Of a stretch of 64,000 bases of DNA, positions 37,066 through 49,148 are shown one piece after another. This DNA comes from Oryza sativa Japonica Group (Eukaryota; Streptophyta; Magnoliopsida; Poales; Poaceae), in contig NC_089037.1 of the NCBI RefSeq assembly GCF_034140825.1, positions 35,307,001 to 35,371,000 on the forward strand, read 5' to 3'. Below the pieces are notes generated by a model. It had not been told where the DNA came from and did not search any database. It saw only the letters and a program-made list of their open reading frames with translations. Position numbers and translations under genes: made by a program. Numbering within the stretch: the first letter of the stretch is position 1; the number at the start of each line of letters is the position of its first letter.

Positions 37066-39044
37066 TGTCAGGGTTATGGATACCACCTACCTAATAGTAG
37101 TTAACTAAATCTCGGCAGGACTCACCACATACCATGTCCTATACGGAAACTGACTTCGGATATGGAGGGAGTTCCGAATAAGGAAAGACAACCAGAGTTC
37201 TACATGAAAACGACAAGGACTACTCGGATTGTATCCATATTGTTTTCCCTAGTTCTACTTGGACAAGAGGACACCTATGGATATAAATACAAGACCCCCT
37301 AGGAGGAGAGGGGAGGACACACACGACCACACAATCAACACCCACCACAATCAACAGATAACAGGGACAATACACACCCATCACAATCAACATACACGGA
37401 ACATAGATCAACATACAAGCCAACATACGCCAAGACAAGACGCCGGATATCGACTTCAGGGATAAGCACGGCTAGTCCCCTACGGTGTCTCCGGATACTG
37501 TCAAGAGAGACGAAAGCGTTATCTCTGATCTCGCCGGGCACGAACTCGAGGAGGAAGACTACCCTGTTGTCGACTACGAGTCAGACCTTCAGACCACCAT
37601 GTCGACAACAGTTAGATAGGCTACCCCAAATATTGTACTGGTGTGATTATGGTGAATAAGAGCAATACCGGCTTCGGCCAACAAGATATAGGGTTATTAC
37701 CTGACAATTGAGGGGCCCGAACCTGTATAAAAATCCCCGTCTTTGTCACTTTTACCTTAGTCTCGCGTATACCCTAGTACCAACGATCCCCATACTATGC
37801 AAATACCGGAATCGCGACATCAAACATCGATAGTGGCGCGCCAGGTAGGGGACTTTGGTGCTCTAGGATTTCGACGAGATGAGTTCAAAAGATAGATTCT
37901 TCGACAACAAGATACTCGACGACTTCGCTGTGGGAAGATCTAACCTGACCGGAGTATGTCCCCCGACAAGATCGGAATCATCGTCATCAACAATTTGATC
38001 TACCGAGATCATCCAACATCAACGCCGCGGAGAATCAACTGCCAAGACCTCCGCCTACGACATCAGCTGGTATGGCTGCTGCGCAAGCACCGGCTGACCG
38101 AGTCCAGATCCAACACGCCACCATGTCCAAGCCGAGCACAATGCAACGCCGCACCGCCGGGATTCATCCGAGTACCAGTGCACTTGTGCTATCACGTGTT
38201 TTGCCCGGAGATGGTCAACAAAGCATATTGGCCTAGACATGTCACGTGCACAAACACACACGTGTAAGCATATGACAGGTCGGCATGTTTTTCAGGACCA
38301 ACAAAGTAATCACGTCCAACTCTACTACATGCTTGTCGACTGTAGCAGGCATAAACAAAGGTAATTATGAGATTGATTTTTTAAATTGATCTACTAATTT
38401 CGTAGATACATCCGGTATGTATATACAAAGGTACGTAATATTTTATACGTAATTTATCGTATCTATTCAGATCATACAGCATTGTCAGATCTATAATTTA
38501 TTATGTTTACCTAGAGCATATTTTTTATACAATATCTATTGCGCGAATGTTTCCGACGTAAAACCGACTACGGTCTAACGCTGGGGGCTCGCTCTGTTCT
38601 CTTCTGTATAAATCATGCTTGTTTACGGTTTACATAATGCCTGATATTTACATCTGCTTGTTATATCCTGATAATACTAGAAGATCCATGCAGTTTTTTG
38701 ATTACATACTCGATATTCTCTGCTATATATCTTGCCTTCTAGAAAATATTTTTCAGGAACAATTAAGCACTCGATTAGGTCGTGGTCGAGTACACCGCAT
38801 TATCGAGAACGATCTCGACAAATGCAGAGTCGTCGCGCCGAACCTACCAACGAAGACCGACGACCTATCTCATAGCACCGGCCGTGGCTGGACTACTCGA
38901 GAAAAGGTTGTTAACGGATAATTCCTCGCGAACGCCGTCGGCTTGATCACCCGACATGATTGTGAACGGACATCCGGATATGCTACAAGTTGGGTGTGTG
39001 AGTCATGCTGGCCACATGAGACGCACATGTAATAAACCAACTCT

Positions 39045-40225
39045 AGCACCTCCATTGGTGTGCGAGAGATAATTCTACACGTTCGCTGGTCCTCGAACCA
39101 GTGCGTAGCAATCTCTCGCACCGCAACCTCCATTGGTGTCCGAGAGATAATTCTACTCGCTCGCTGGTTCTCGAACTAGTACGTAGCAATCTCTCGCACC
39201 GCAAACTTCCATTGGTGTTTGAGAGATGATTCTACTCACTCGCTGGTTCCCGAACCAGTACGTAGCAATCTCTCGCACTGCAACACCTCTATTGGTGTCC
39301 GAGAGATAATTCTACACGTTCACTGGTCCTCGAACCAGTGCGTAGAAATCTCTCGCACCGCAACCTCCATTGGTGTTCGAGAGATAATTCTGCTCGCTCG
39401 CTGGTTCTTGAACCAGTACGTAGCAATCTCTCGCACCACAGCTTCCATTGGTGTTCGAGAGATAATTCTACTCGCTCGCTGGTTCCCGAACCAGTACGTA
39501 GCAATCTCTCGCACCACAGCTTCCATTGGTGTTTGAGAGATAATTCTGCTCGCTCGCTGGTTCTCGAACTAGTACGTAGCAATCTCTCGCACCGCAGCAC
39601 CTCTATTGGTGTCCGAGAGATAATCCTACACGTTCGCTGGTCCTCGAACCAGTACGTAGCAATCTCTCACACCGCAGCACCTCTATTGGTGTCCGAGAGA
39701 TAATTCTACACGTTCACTGGTCCTCGAACTAGTACGTAGCAATCTCTCGCACCGCAACACCTCTATTGGTGTCCGAGAGATAATTCTACACATTCGTTGA
39801 TCCTCGAACCAGTGCGTAGCAATCTCTCGCACCGCGACCTCCATTGGTGTCCGAGAGATAATTCTACTCGCTCGTTGGTTCCCGAACCAGTACGTAGCAA
39901 TCTCTCGCACCGCAGCTTCCATTGGTGTTCGAGAGATAATTCTGCTCGCTCGCTGGTTCCCGAACTAGTACGTAGCAATCTCTCGCACTGCAGCTTCCAT
40001 TGGTGTTCGAGAGATAATTCTGCTCGCTCGCTGGTTCCCGAACCAGTACGTAGCAATCTCTCGCTCCGTAACTCCCATTGGCGTTTGAGAGATAATTCAA
40101 CTCGCTGGTTCCCGAACCATTCGACAGCAGCAATCTCTCACACCGCGACTTCCATTGGCGTTCGAGAGATAATTCTATTCGCTCACTGGTTCTCAAACCA
40201 GTAAATCATAGCAATCTCTCGCGCC
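39045..40225. repeat. Array of 15 hairpin-forming ~79-bp units
   Basis: Fifteen tandem units of 77-80 bp, each beginning near CCATTGGTGTCCGAGAGATA and ending GTAGCAATCTCTCGCACCG. Every unit holds two nested inverted repeats: outer arms GAGAGAT / ATCTCTC and inner arms CTGGTTC / GAACCAG. The palindromic words are conserved between units while the linking bases vary. It lies in the interior of the LTR element. Confidence 0.95.
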
Positions 40226-40680
40226 TTAACTTCAGATGGTCAAGGTACGATTACGACTGGTCTTTGACCGGCAGCAGAGTAGCGGTCCTAGCACCACGAT
40301 TTCAGATGACTTTAGACGGTTGAGGTACGACTATGACTGGTCTTCGACCAGCAGAGTAGCGGTCCTTGCACTACGACTTCAGACGACTTCAAATGATCGA
40401 GAGACACCTACTCACTAGTTCTCAACCAGTCAATCGTAGCGATCTCTCGTACAATTACTTCTAGTGGTCGAGTTTAGACTACACCAGGTTCTCGACCAGC
40501 GGTGTAGCGATTCTCCCACTACCCTTACTTCTAGTGGTCGGGTTTAGACTACACCAGGTCCTCGACCAGCGGTGTAGCGATTCTCCCACTATTTCCACTT
40601 CAAGTGGTTGAGTTACGACTACTACCTAGTCCCCGACCAGAGGTATAGCGATTCTCCCATTACCTCTACTCCAACAAAGT
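40226..40680. repeat. Second, divergent hairpin repeat array
   Basis: About six looser units of 65-80 bp continue the first array. Their core is CTGGTCTTCGACCAGC or CAGGTCCTCGACCAGCGG, again an inverted repeat, followed by GTAGCGATTCTCCC. Unit sequence differs from the first array but the layout (palindrome then GTAGCGAT) is the same. Confidence 0.75.
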
Positions 40681-42440
40681 TGATATCAGGTACACAAGAT
40701 CGCCAAGTGTTTTACCCAGAGATCCCTTACCACGATGACACCTAGCGTTGAAACCTATCCTACTGTCCCTTGACGCCGTCTTGACAAGGCCTCCGAGGAA
40801 CCTAAGGAAACTTCGGCTGGGGACGCCCAGAGCCGATAAGGCCTTGTCGGATCCTGTAGAGATAAAAGACCATATAAGATCTGATCGTGTAAGAGTTCTC
40901 GCCGTGCGTATTAACTAAGCCGTGTAATCGGAAATTGAGTTTTCCAACTTCACGGCTGGGGGCTAGGATTAGTGCTTGTTCAACCGAAGCAGGTCAAAGG
41001 TCCAAGAGCCTTATCATCCGAGAACGATTCTCCGACGACAAGGCTGGGGGCTAGGGGGAGTGTATGACTCTACAAACTGACTGATCGGAGTCGGTAAGAG
41101 AGAAGACGCTCATATACAAAACACTGGTCTGTACATTCAATTCACTAGTCTGTCATATTATAACATGTCACCCTTTGAGCATTCGCTCGGGGGCTATTTC
41201 TATCTAATATTCTTTTCTGAGTATTGATTTTAGGAAAATTCTATTCGACATTATCGAAGACTCCATGTCTCTATGGTTCCACACCAAGATCGACTAAGGC
41301 GAGTACGACAAATGTTGACAAGGCTCCGTCGCAGACTCTACGCCTTCTCGATCACTCGAGAATGGTTTGGTGGATCTCGACAAGGAATACGGAATGAAGA
41401 GATGGTGTACCCGCCGAGATAAAATTTCTTGACTTCAATCCAAATTCTCGATTACGGCAAGACGTGAGACTTAGTTGTATGCTCTGTACTTTCTTGGTTG
41501 ACGTCAGAGATTGACTCAGACAAACCCTTTAGGTGCCCGCACGAGGCTGATAAAGGAAGTCTAACGTTATCTCTGAACTCACCGAGAACGGTCACTTGAG
41601 CTCGATAACAGTTACTCCATGGTCTGCGGTCGAGAATATGAATTCGTTCATTTGCATTGAAGTCGGGGGCTACTGTCAGGGTTATGGATACCACATACCT
41701 AATAGTAGTTAACTAAATCTCGGCAGGACCCACCACATACCATGTCCTATACGGAAACTGACTTCGGATATGGAGGGAGTTCCGAATAAGGAAAGACAAC
41801 CAGAGTTCTACATGGAAACGACAAGGACTACTCGGATTATATCCATATTGGTTTCCCTAGTTCTACTTGGACAAGAGGACACCTATGGATATAAATACAA
41901 GACCCCCTAGGAGGAGAGGGGAGGACACGCACGACCACACAATCAACACCCACCACAATCAACAGACAACAGGGACAATACACACCCATCACAATCAACA
42001 TACACGGAACATAGATCAACATACAAGCCAACATACGCCAAGACAAGACGCCGGATATCGACTTCAGGGATAAGCACAGCTAGTCCCCTACGGTGTCTCC
42101 GGATACTGTCAGGAGAGAAGAAAGCGTTATCTCTGATCTCGCCGGGCACGAACTCGAGGAGGAAGACTACCCTGTTGTCGACTACGAGTCAGACCTTCAG
42201 ACCACCATGTCGACAACAGTTAGATAGACTACCCCAAATATTGTACTGGTGTGATTATGGTGAATAAGAGCAATACCGGCTTCGGCCAACAGGATGTAGG
42301 GTTATTACCTGACAATTGAGGGGCCCGAACCTGTATAAAAATCCCCATCTCCGTCTCTTTTACCTTAGTCTCGTGTATACCCTAGTACCAACGATCCCCA
42401 TACCATGCAAATACCGGAATCGCGACATCAAACGTCGACA

Positions 42441-43124
42441 ATATATGCTTATCACCCAACACTACATACGCTCAAACTTAGACATTTTCTATTAATAAAT
42501 CTTGAGATAGTTGAAAATATATCCTATTTACCAAAACATGCTATCTTAGTTTTAAAATAGATGAGACGTTGCCTTTTTTTAATATGATGTTTGATTATTC
42601 GTCTTATTTAAAAAAATTAAGTGTTCCGTATATCGATCACCACATAAAATAGGGGTATCAAGATCAAGGAGAACAAATAACTTCCCATTATTGAAGGAAC
42701 TACAAGGTTGTACTCACTCGCACGATTATGGGTTGCTCATATCGACATCATTTCAAACCATCCTATTTTTAAAAAAGTTGTTAAATGTACGCAAACATTT
42801 AGTTTTTTTTATTAAACTTTGATAAATACATAAGAAATCTTGCTAAAACCTAGCAATATTATTAAATTACTAAAATTTTGACAATCTTGTAGTAATTTTG
42901 ACTAAAATTACTACAATGTGAACAATCTCTATGCCCAAGCACATTGCATCCTATTGAGAAAAAAAGGCCTCTCAACGTTACACGCTGATCATTTTCCCTT
43001 TTGTTTCTTTTTTGGTGATCAAATTTGGATTACGAAAGTATCACTTATTTCTTTTTGACTTAGTGCGAGTATGTGTTGTATGATCTCGGACTAACACGTA
43101 GGAAAAACGTGTACACATTACTTA
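42441..43124. other. Gene-free segment
   Basis: AT-rich, no gene recognised. Its last ~72 bp (43053-43124) are duplicated beyond the solo LTR at 43852-43929. Confidence 0.5.
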
Positions 43125-43929
43125 TGTCGACGTTTGATGTCGCGATTCCGGTATTTGAATAGTACGGGGATCGTTGGTACTAGGATATATGCGAGACTTA
43201 GATAAAAGAGATGAAAACGAGGATTTTTATACAGGTTCGGGCCCCTGAATTGTCAGGTAATAACCCTACATCCTGTTGGCCGAAGCCGTCATTGCTCTTA
43301 TTCACCATAATCACACCAGTACAATATTTGGGATAGCCTATCTAACTGTTGTCGACATGGCGATCTGAAGGTTTGACTCGTAGTCGACAACAGGGTAGTC
43401 TTCCTCCTCGAATCCGCATCCGGCAAGATCAGAGACAACGCTATATCTCTCCTGACAGTAGCCATAGGCACCGTAGGGGATCAGCCATGCCTATCTCTGA
43501 AGTCGATATCCGGCGTCTTGTCTTGATGTATGTTGGCTTGTATGTTGATCTTGTGTCTTGATCTATTGTTCTGTCTCCCCCTTCCTCCTAGGGGGCCTTG
43601 TATTTATACCCATAGGTGTCCCCTTGTCCAAGTAGAACTAGGGAAACCAATATGGATACCATCCGAGTAGTCCTTATCGTTTCCATGTATAACTCTATTC
43701 ATCCTTCCTTATGCGGAACTCCTCCTATATCTGAAGGTTGTTTCCGTATAAGACATGGTATGTGGTGGGTCTTGTCGAGATTTAGTCAACTATTATTAGA
43801 TATGTGGTATCCATAACCCTGACAACTTACGATCAATCTATTAGTATATTGTTTTGACTTAGTGCGAGTATAGTATATGTTGTATGATCTCGGACCGACA
43901 CGTAGAAAAAACGTATACACATTACTTAC
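43053..43929. repeat. Tandem duplication with the solo LTR between the copies
   Basis: TTTGACTTAGTGCGAGTAT ... ACACATTACTTA occurs at 43053-43124 and again at 43852-43929. The follow-on ACTTACGATCAATCTA also occurs twice (43825 and 43925). So the LTR landed in one copy of an existing ~100-bp duplication. Confidence 0.75.
43125..43824 (-). mobile_element. Solo LTR of the same family, inverted
   Basis: In reverse complement it begins TGTCAGGGTTATGGATACCA and ends CAAACGTCGACA like the 767-bp LTRs at 37066 and 41674, but is ~700 bp long. A perfect five-base duplication ACTTA flanks it (43120-43124, 43825-43829). No internal region remains: a fossil from LTR-LTR recombination. Confidence 0.9.
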
Positions 43930-44015
43930 GATCAATCTACTAGTATATTAAAGAAACTAATAATGTACTATATATAGATATAGTGTGAGTATATAATTTA
44001 AAAGTTAATAATGTA

Positions 44016-44241
44016 CTTCCTCCATTCTAAAATATAATAACTTTTAGTATTTTTAATTTGTCCTAAAATATAACAACTTCTCCACTAACATTTTTTTCTT
44101 AACCAATCACAACCCTCCACCATTTAATTTCCCCACCTACCTTCACTTTTCAACCAATCCCAATCTTTCACCATTTAATTATTCATACTTTCTTAATAGC
44201 CGTGTCAACTCTAAATCTTCTTATATTCTGGACGGATGGAG
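44016..44241. mobile_element. Stowaway-type MITE
   Basis: Ends CTTCCTCCATTCTAAAATAT and ATATTCTGGACGGATGGAG with TA at both sides. Interior ACCAATCACAACCCTCCACC matches, in reverse, the outer element at 28550. It ends ~220 bp before the aminopeptidase ATG. Confidence 0.8.
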
Positions 44242-44459
44242 TACTGTATTCTTTTTTTAAAAAAAAAAGTTAAGCATGTGATTTGCTTCTTTCAATTCGA
44301 GGTTTGAAGCTCCTTTTCCCTGAAGAGGTGTTGCATTGCTTCTTTCAATCCTGTCTCGATTCGAGTTCGACCAAATCCACACAGGCCAAAGCCAAACCCT
44401 GTCCCTCCCTCCCTACCCTCCACTCCGATCTCCTCCTCCTCCGCCGCTGCAGCTCAGCC

Positions 44460-47400
44460 ATGCCGCCGGTGGATCCCCACTCGTACACCGACGGCGACCA
44501 CCCGGTCACCGCCAAGGCCGCCCTCGCCTTCTACCTCGACTTCGCCGCCTCCACCATCCACGCCTCCGCGCTGCTCACCCTCTCCGCCCCGCACTCCGGC
44601 GACCTCCTCCTCGACACCCGCGCCCTCGCCGTCCACTCCGCCTCCACCGCCTCCGGCCCGCCCTCCCCCATCCCCTTCTCCCTCGCCGACGCCGCCGACC
44701 CCGTCCTCGGCTCCGCCCTCACGCTCACCCTGCCCCCCGACACCACCTCCTTCCTCCTCACCTTCTCCACCTCCCCCTCCGCCTCCGCGCTGCAGTGGCT
44801 CTCGCCGCCGCAGACCGCCTCCTCGCTCCCCTTCGTCTTCTCCCAGTGCCAGTCCATCCACGCCCGCTCCGTCTTCCCCTGCCACGACACCCCCGCCGCG
44901 CGCATCACCTTCGACCTCCTCCTCAACGTCCCCACCCAGCTCTCCGCGGTCGCCGCCGCGCGCCACGTCTCCCGCCGCGACCCCCTGCCCTCCGACCACC
45001 GGGGCGCCTGCGACGACGCGCTGTGGTGCGCGCCGGGCCGCATCGTGGAGGAGTTCCAGATGGAGCAGTCCGTGCCGCCCTACCTCTTCGCGTTCGCCGC
45101 AGGCGGGATCGGGTTCAGGGACCTCGGCCCGAGGACGCGGGTGTATGCCGAGGGAGGGGACAAGGTTCTCGACGAGGCGGCGAGGGAGTTCGCCGGCGTC
45201 GAGGAGATGGTCAAGGTTGGGGAGTCGCTGTTTGGGCCGTATGAGTGGGAGAGGTTTGATCTGCTGGTGTTGCCGCCCAGTTTCCCCTACGGTGGCATGG
45301 AGAACCCTAGAATGGTGTTCCTCACGCCCACGGTGATCAAGGGGGACGCTGCTGGGGCGCAAGTGGTGGCGCATGAGCTCGCGCACAGCTGGACTGGCAA
45401 CCTGATCACTAACAAGACCAATGAAGATTTCTGGCTAAATGAGGTGAAGTGATGAACCCTCCATTTGTTCTAGTTGTCGTCTAGATGTGCTTTTAGGTAC
45501 TTAGATGATTGTTAAAGCCGGTGAAATTTGAAATTGTGTCTATGTACTTTGCATTCACATGCCAATTTAACAATAGGGTAGAACAAATGATTTGGAACGA
45601 ACTCTGTCACTACTACCTGTTAACCTGTGCATAAACCCTGGGGGTACACTTTGCATGGTCAAAGGTCTCAAGGATTAGTATAAAACATCAATTAGAAAAA
45701 AAAAAGGCACCAAGCTACAATGCCAACTATTACTTAGGGTGAATGCCTTAAGCGATATAACTTTCAGTTACATCAGATTACCTCACTTGCAATTTCATTC
45801 AGCTAAAAGTGTTTTATAATAGTTTGACATCCTCTTTGTCCCAACTGTTAGAAATGAGGCACACGCGTTCAACTAAAACTCTCTTGCTGTCATGTAACCA
45901 TACTATTGTTTTCGCGCACAGGGTTTCACAACATATGCGGAGCGGAGGATTGTTGAGGTGGTGCAAGGGGAGGAGCGGGCAGCCTTAAACATGGGAATTG
46001 GATGGCGGGGTTTGAACAGAATGATGGAGAGGTTTAAAGATAACATGGAGTATACTAAGCTGAAGCCAAAGATGGCAGGGATTGACCCTGATGATGTGTA
46101 CTCAGAAGTTCCCTATGAGAAAGGCTTCCAATTCCTTTGGCGCATTGAGCGTCAGGTGAGTGCAAAATTGCGACTATTTGTTTCAACTGTTTTGCAACGT
46201 TCTTTAATCAAAATCAATGAGTTTTTCATGACTTGTCGTGATGTTTCATTCTTTTTCCCCTGTTAGATTGGTCGACCTGCATTTGATGAATTCCTGAAGA
46301 ATTACATATCCACATTTAAGTTCAAGTCGATAGACACAGAGACATTCCTTGAATTCCTGAAAACCAATGTACCTGGAATAGAAAACCAAATTGACCTTCA
46401 ACTGTGGATCGAGGGGACTGGTATCCCTCCGGATGCCATGGAACCAGAGTCAGCTATTTATAAAAAGATTTGCTCCCTAGCTGCAGAGTTTAAGTCTGGA
46501 AAACTTCCAAGTGAAGATGAGGTAGCAGACTGGAGTGGACAGGAATGGGAACTTTACTTGGAAAACTTACCCACAGATGTTGAAGCTTCACAGGTATGAA
46601 TTCTCGTCTATTCTCAGTTCTCACACTTCTTTTTCATACCTCCAGTCTATAATTGTTGATTTGTTCCATGTTCGTATAAGCTTACTGCATATTTTTACTT
46701 ACCCACTGTTTAGTTCTGGTTTTGTGGTTTCTAGATCAGCTAAGCTGAAACTGAAATTGGTTGCCTGTCATGTAGACTTATACATTGAATTTTCTCTGTT
46801 CCCTTTGATGGTTTAGTTCAGCACCAGTGATTTGTAGGTTGCAATTTGCTATTTCACCCAATCACAAATCTCAAGCATAGCAGAATGTTGCATCACCCGT
46901 GCTGATCAGTTTAGATGGTTGGGTTTTCTGCTTCCATGTGTTTGTAAAATAAGGACTATCCTTACATTCTGCTGTGATTTTGTCTTTATATTATTATTAT
47001 ACTATTACATATATGGATCAGGCCAATAGTATTAAGCAATACTTCTACGGACATATAATCCATGTTTAATTTACCAGTCTTTATATGATCTTAGTTCTGT
47101 TGCATGAAGTTTGGTTAGGTGCATCTGGCCTGAGACCAATGATGGTGTATCCATTGTCAAATTATGAATTCCCCTACATGTCATAGTCATGCTTTTTAAG
47201 AAATGCTGGCCACAAAAAAAAATTAAATCTGGAGACTTTTGTTTACCGAGGAAAGTGGACCCTGAATCAGATGTAAATTACACTGTACAAAGTGGCAAAA
47301 GTGTGCAGTCATAATCTTAAGTGCATTATGCTTCACTCATGAACGATACTAGAACCAGGTTCTGCTTATTAGTTGGATTTGAAATGGATTGAATGGATTT

Positions 47401-48303
47401 ATCGCATAGTCAATCAGTCTCTAGCTCAAACATCACTTGTTCGGAGGGGGACATTATATGGACATGGTGGACACTTTTTGCCATCATAGAAGGGTGGGGC
47501 AGACTAGCAGTAGTTTGGACATTCTCCTATCTGCAGGTACAGATCAGTATTGCATTTACAGCCCTAGTACATTTCAGTGTACTTTGCAACCCAATATTTC
47601 AGTGTTCATATGATAACCATGGGCCTTGTCAGAAGAGATGGTGACATACATGAAAATCATCTTTGGACTCAATAATCAGTTAATCACTAATTAGTAACAC
47701 ATCGCTGCTTTTCCTGATTGAGCATCTACAATGAAAGATGGGCTATCATTTGTGGCTGTCATCTTTGGAGTACAAATGAAAGTTGAAAGCTGTCTACTGA
47801 CTATAAGATGTTGAAAGGAAATCTGTAGCTATTTATGCTTGGGAGTTGTTCAGGGCTATTAGCCGATCATTTGTAGTTTTCAATCAACACTGTTGGTGGT
47901 CAGTATTTGCCATTTTTGTTATTACATGGTATACTGTGGGAGCTTGGTGTGTAACACATTTGTATGTCTTTAACTTAACTGCTTCCATGGCCATTCATTG
48001 TTCCTTATACAGGTCACTGCTCTCGATGAGCGGTACAAGCTATCAGAAAGCTGTGACTACGAGGTCAAAGTCGCGTTTCTCCAGCTTGCAATTCCCACCG
48101 GCTGCAGATGCTACTTCAACGAGGTTGAGAAATGCTTGAAGCAAGTGGGGAGGATGAAGTACCTTCGCCCGCTCTACAGCTCGCTGGCTCGATGCTCCGG
48201 GGAGGAGAAGATGCTTGCCCATAGGATCTTCTCAGAGGCGCATGAATTCTATCATCCCATCGCTCGTAGCGTCGCAGAGAGCATCCTCTCGAAGCATGGC
48301 TAA
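44460..48303 (+). CDS. M1 aminopeptidase, leukotriene-A4-hydrolase-like
   Basis: Four exons: 44460-45443, 45922-46155, 46267-46593, 48013-48303; 611 residues, the exact size class of LTA4H. The zinc site is complete: HELAH at 305-309 and the third ligand Glu328 in NEGFTTYAE, formed across the exon 1/2 junction. The GGMEN substrate motif precedes it. The C-terminal half carries the LTA4H helical domain (DLQLWIEGTGIPPD; ERYKLSESCDYEVKVAFLQL). Family activity: zinc aminopeptidase on short peptides; animal members also hydrolyse the epoxide LTA4. Plants are not known to use that leukotriene, so the physiological role is probably peptide or epoxide turnover (inference). No signal peptide: cytosolic. 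The start at 44460 (MPPVDPHSYTD) is chosen because the upstream in-frame ATGs give a sequence unlike the family. Intron 3 is 1.4 kb. Confidence 0.95.
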
Positions 48304-48583
48304 GCCGAAACCTATCCTTTTATATATCCTATATATTGCTGAACCTAAAGTAGGAAGAACATTTGATGTTTATCGACTTGTTGCTCACTAGTAGTTTCAT
48401 AAATTATCGCTCTCTGGAGTAACCCTGGGAAAAACTGGGAGCTCAAAACTGTGTCCTGACGGTATACAATTGTGAATTGTGACTGCGCATCAAAATTTCC
48501 TGGTCCTATGAGTTGTTGTGCCTTCCCAATGCAATTTTCTGTGTACATCTATGTGTAAAAATGAAAGTGCTAGGAAAAAAAAC

Positions 48584-48656
48584 TTCCGTTGCCGGGACTC
48601 GAACCCGGGTCTCTCGGGTGAGAGCCGAGTATCCCAACCAGCTAGACTACAACGGA
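48584..48656 (-). tRNA. tRNA-Glu (CUC)
   Basis: On the minus strand it starts TCCGTTGTAGTCTAGCTGG and ends GGTTCGAGTCCCGGCAACGG plus AA. Acceptor arms TCCGTTG/CAACGGA pair, and the anticodon stem CTCGG/CCGAG encloses the loop CTCTCAC with anticodon CTC. A and B box sequences are intact, and a T run (TTTTTTTT) follows ~2 bases downstream as pol III terminator. 72-73 nt, no intron. Lies ~280 bp past the aminopeptidase stop, opposite strand. Confidence 0.97.
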
Positions 48657-49148
48657 TTTTGCTAGCTATATTTCTTAGACATTTATTGATTATATTTTGC
48701 TGTGTGTTATGGAGCTTATTTAGCCCAAAATTACAAATGACCATGCAAAGAACCGAAGGGTGCGGGGGCCGGGAAGAAGCCTTTCCTATCTTCATGTACA
48801 ACCACACCAAACAAATAGCTTAGCACTTCTAAACATAGCAGCTCGTGGTAATCTGGTTTTGGTAGGAGGCTTGCTTTAGTGTCCACCTCATGTGTGTATG
48901 TATACAAGCCCATGGCATGAGAGGAGAAGCCATAGGTCAACTTGAATCTTGTTCAAAAATTCTTTTCAAGTCTTAGGTAGGTCACTGTTGGTGCCACCTT
49001 CTTGAGAAGTTTATGATCTGCATGTTCACCTAAGATATCCAGGTACTCTCTGTCTCTGCAAATCTTATATATATTTTGCACGACAAAATGGTCATGGTGT
49101 AATCTTGATTTCCCTATGTTTCAGTCAAGTGCTAAAAAGGTCACAAAA

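Larger units (their letters stand above)
37066..42440. mobile_element. Non-autonomous LTR retrotransposon (LARD-like fossil)
   Basis: Two 767-bp LTRs (37066-37832 and 41674-42440) in direct orientation start TGTCAGGGTTATGGATACC. Directly after the 5' LTR is a primer-binding-type sequence TGGCGCGCCAGGTAGGGG; before the 3' LTR is a purine-rich tract GAAGTCGGGGGC. Five-base flanks are ACATA and ATATA. The 3.8-kb interior shows no recognisable gag, protease, RT or integrase, so mobility must have depended on a partner element. I count about 21 differences between the LTRs by eye (~2.7%), suggesting insertion roughly one million years ago at the usual rice LTR rate. Family probably Gypsy-related; not named. 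Confidence 0.88.

Noticed and set aside
39219-40204. Long open frames on both strands of the 79-bp array
   Set aside because: They follow from the repeat itself. The period is not a multiple of three, frames drift, and there is no domain or start context.
39045-40225. CRISPR-like repeat-spacer array
   Set aside because: Units are directly abutting without unique spacers, and the DNA is plant nuclear within an LTR element.
44454-45386. 310-codon open frame antisense to the aminopeptidase
   Set aside because: Shadow of a GC-rich exon; glycine/glutamate low complexity, while the sense frame carries the complete M1 zinc site.
49116-49148. Upstream ATG as start of the YPP-rich protein
   Set aside because: It overlaps a good intron acceptor (TTTCAG), so it is likely spliced out; the next ATG gives the family-typical start.
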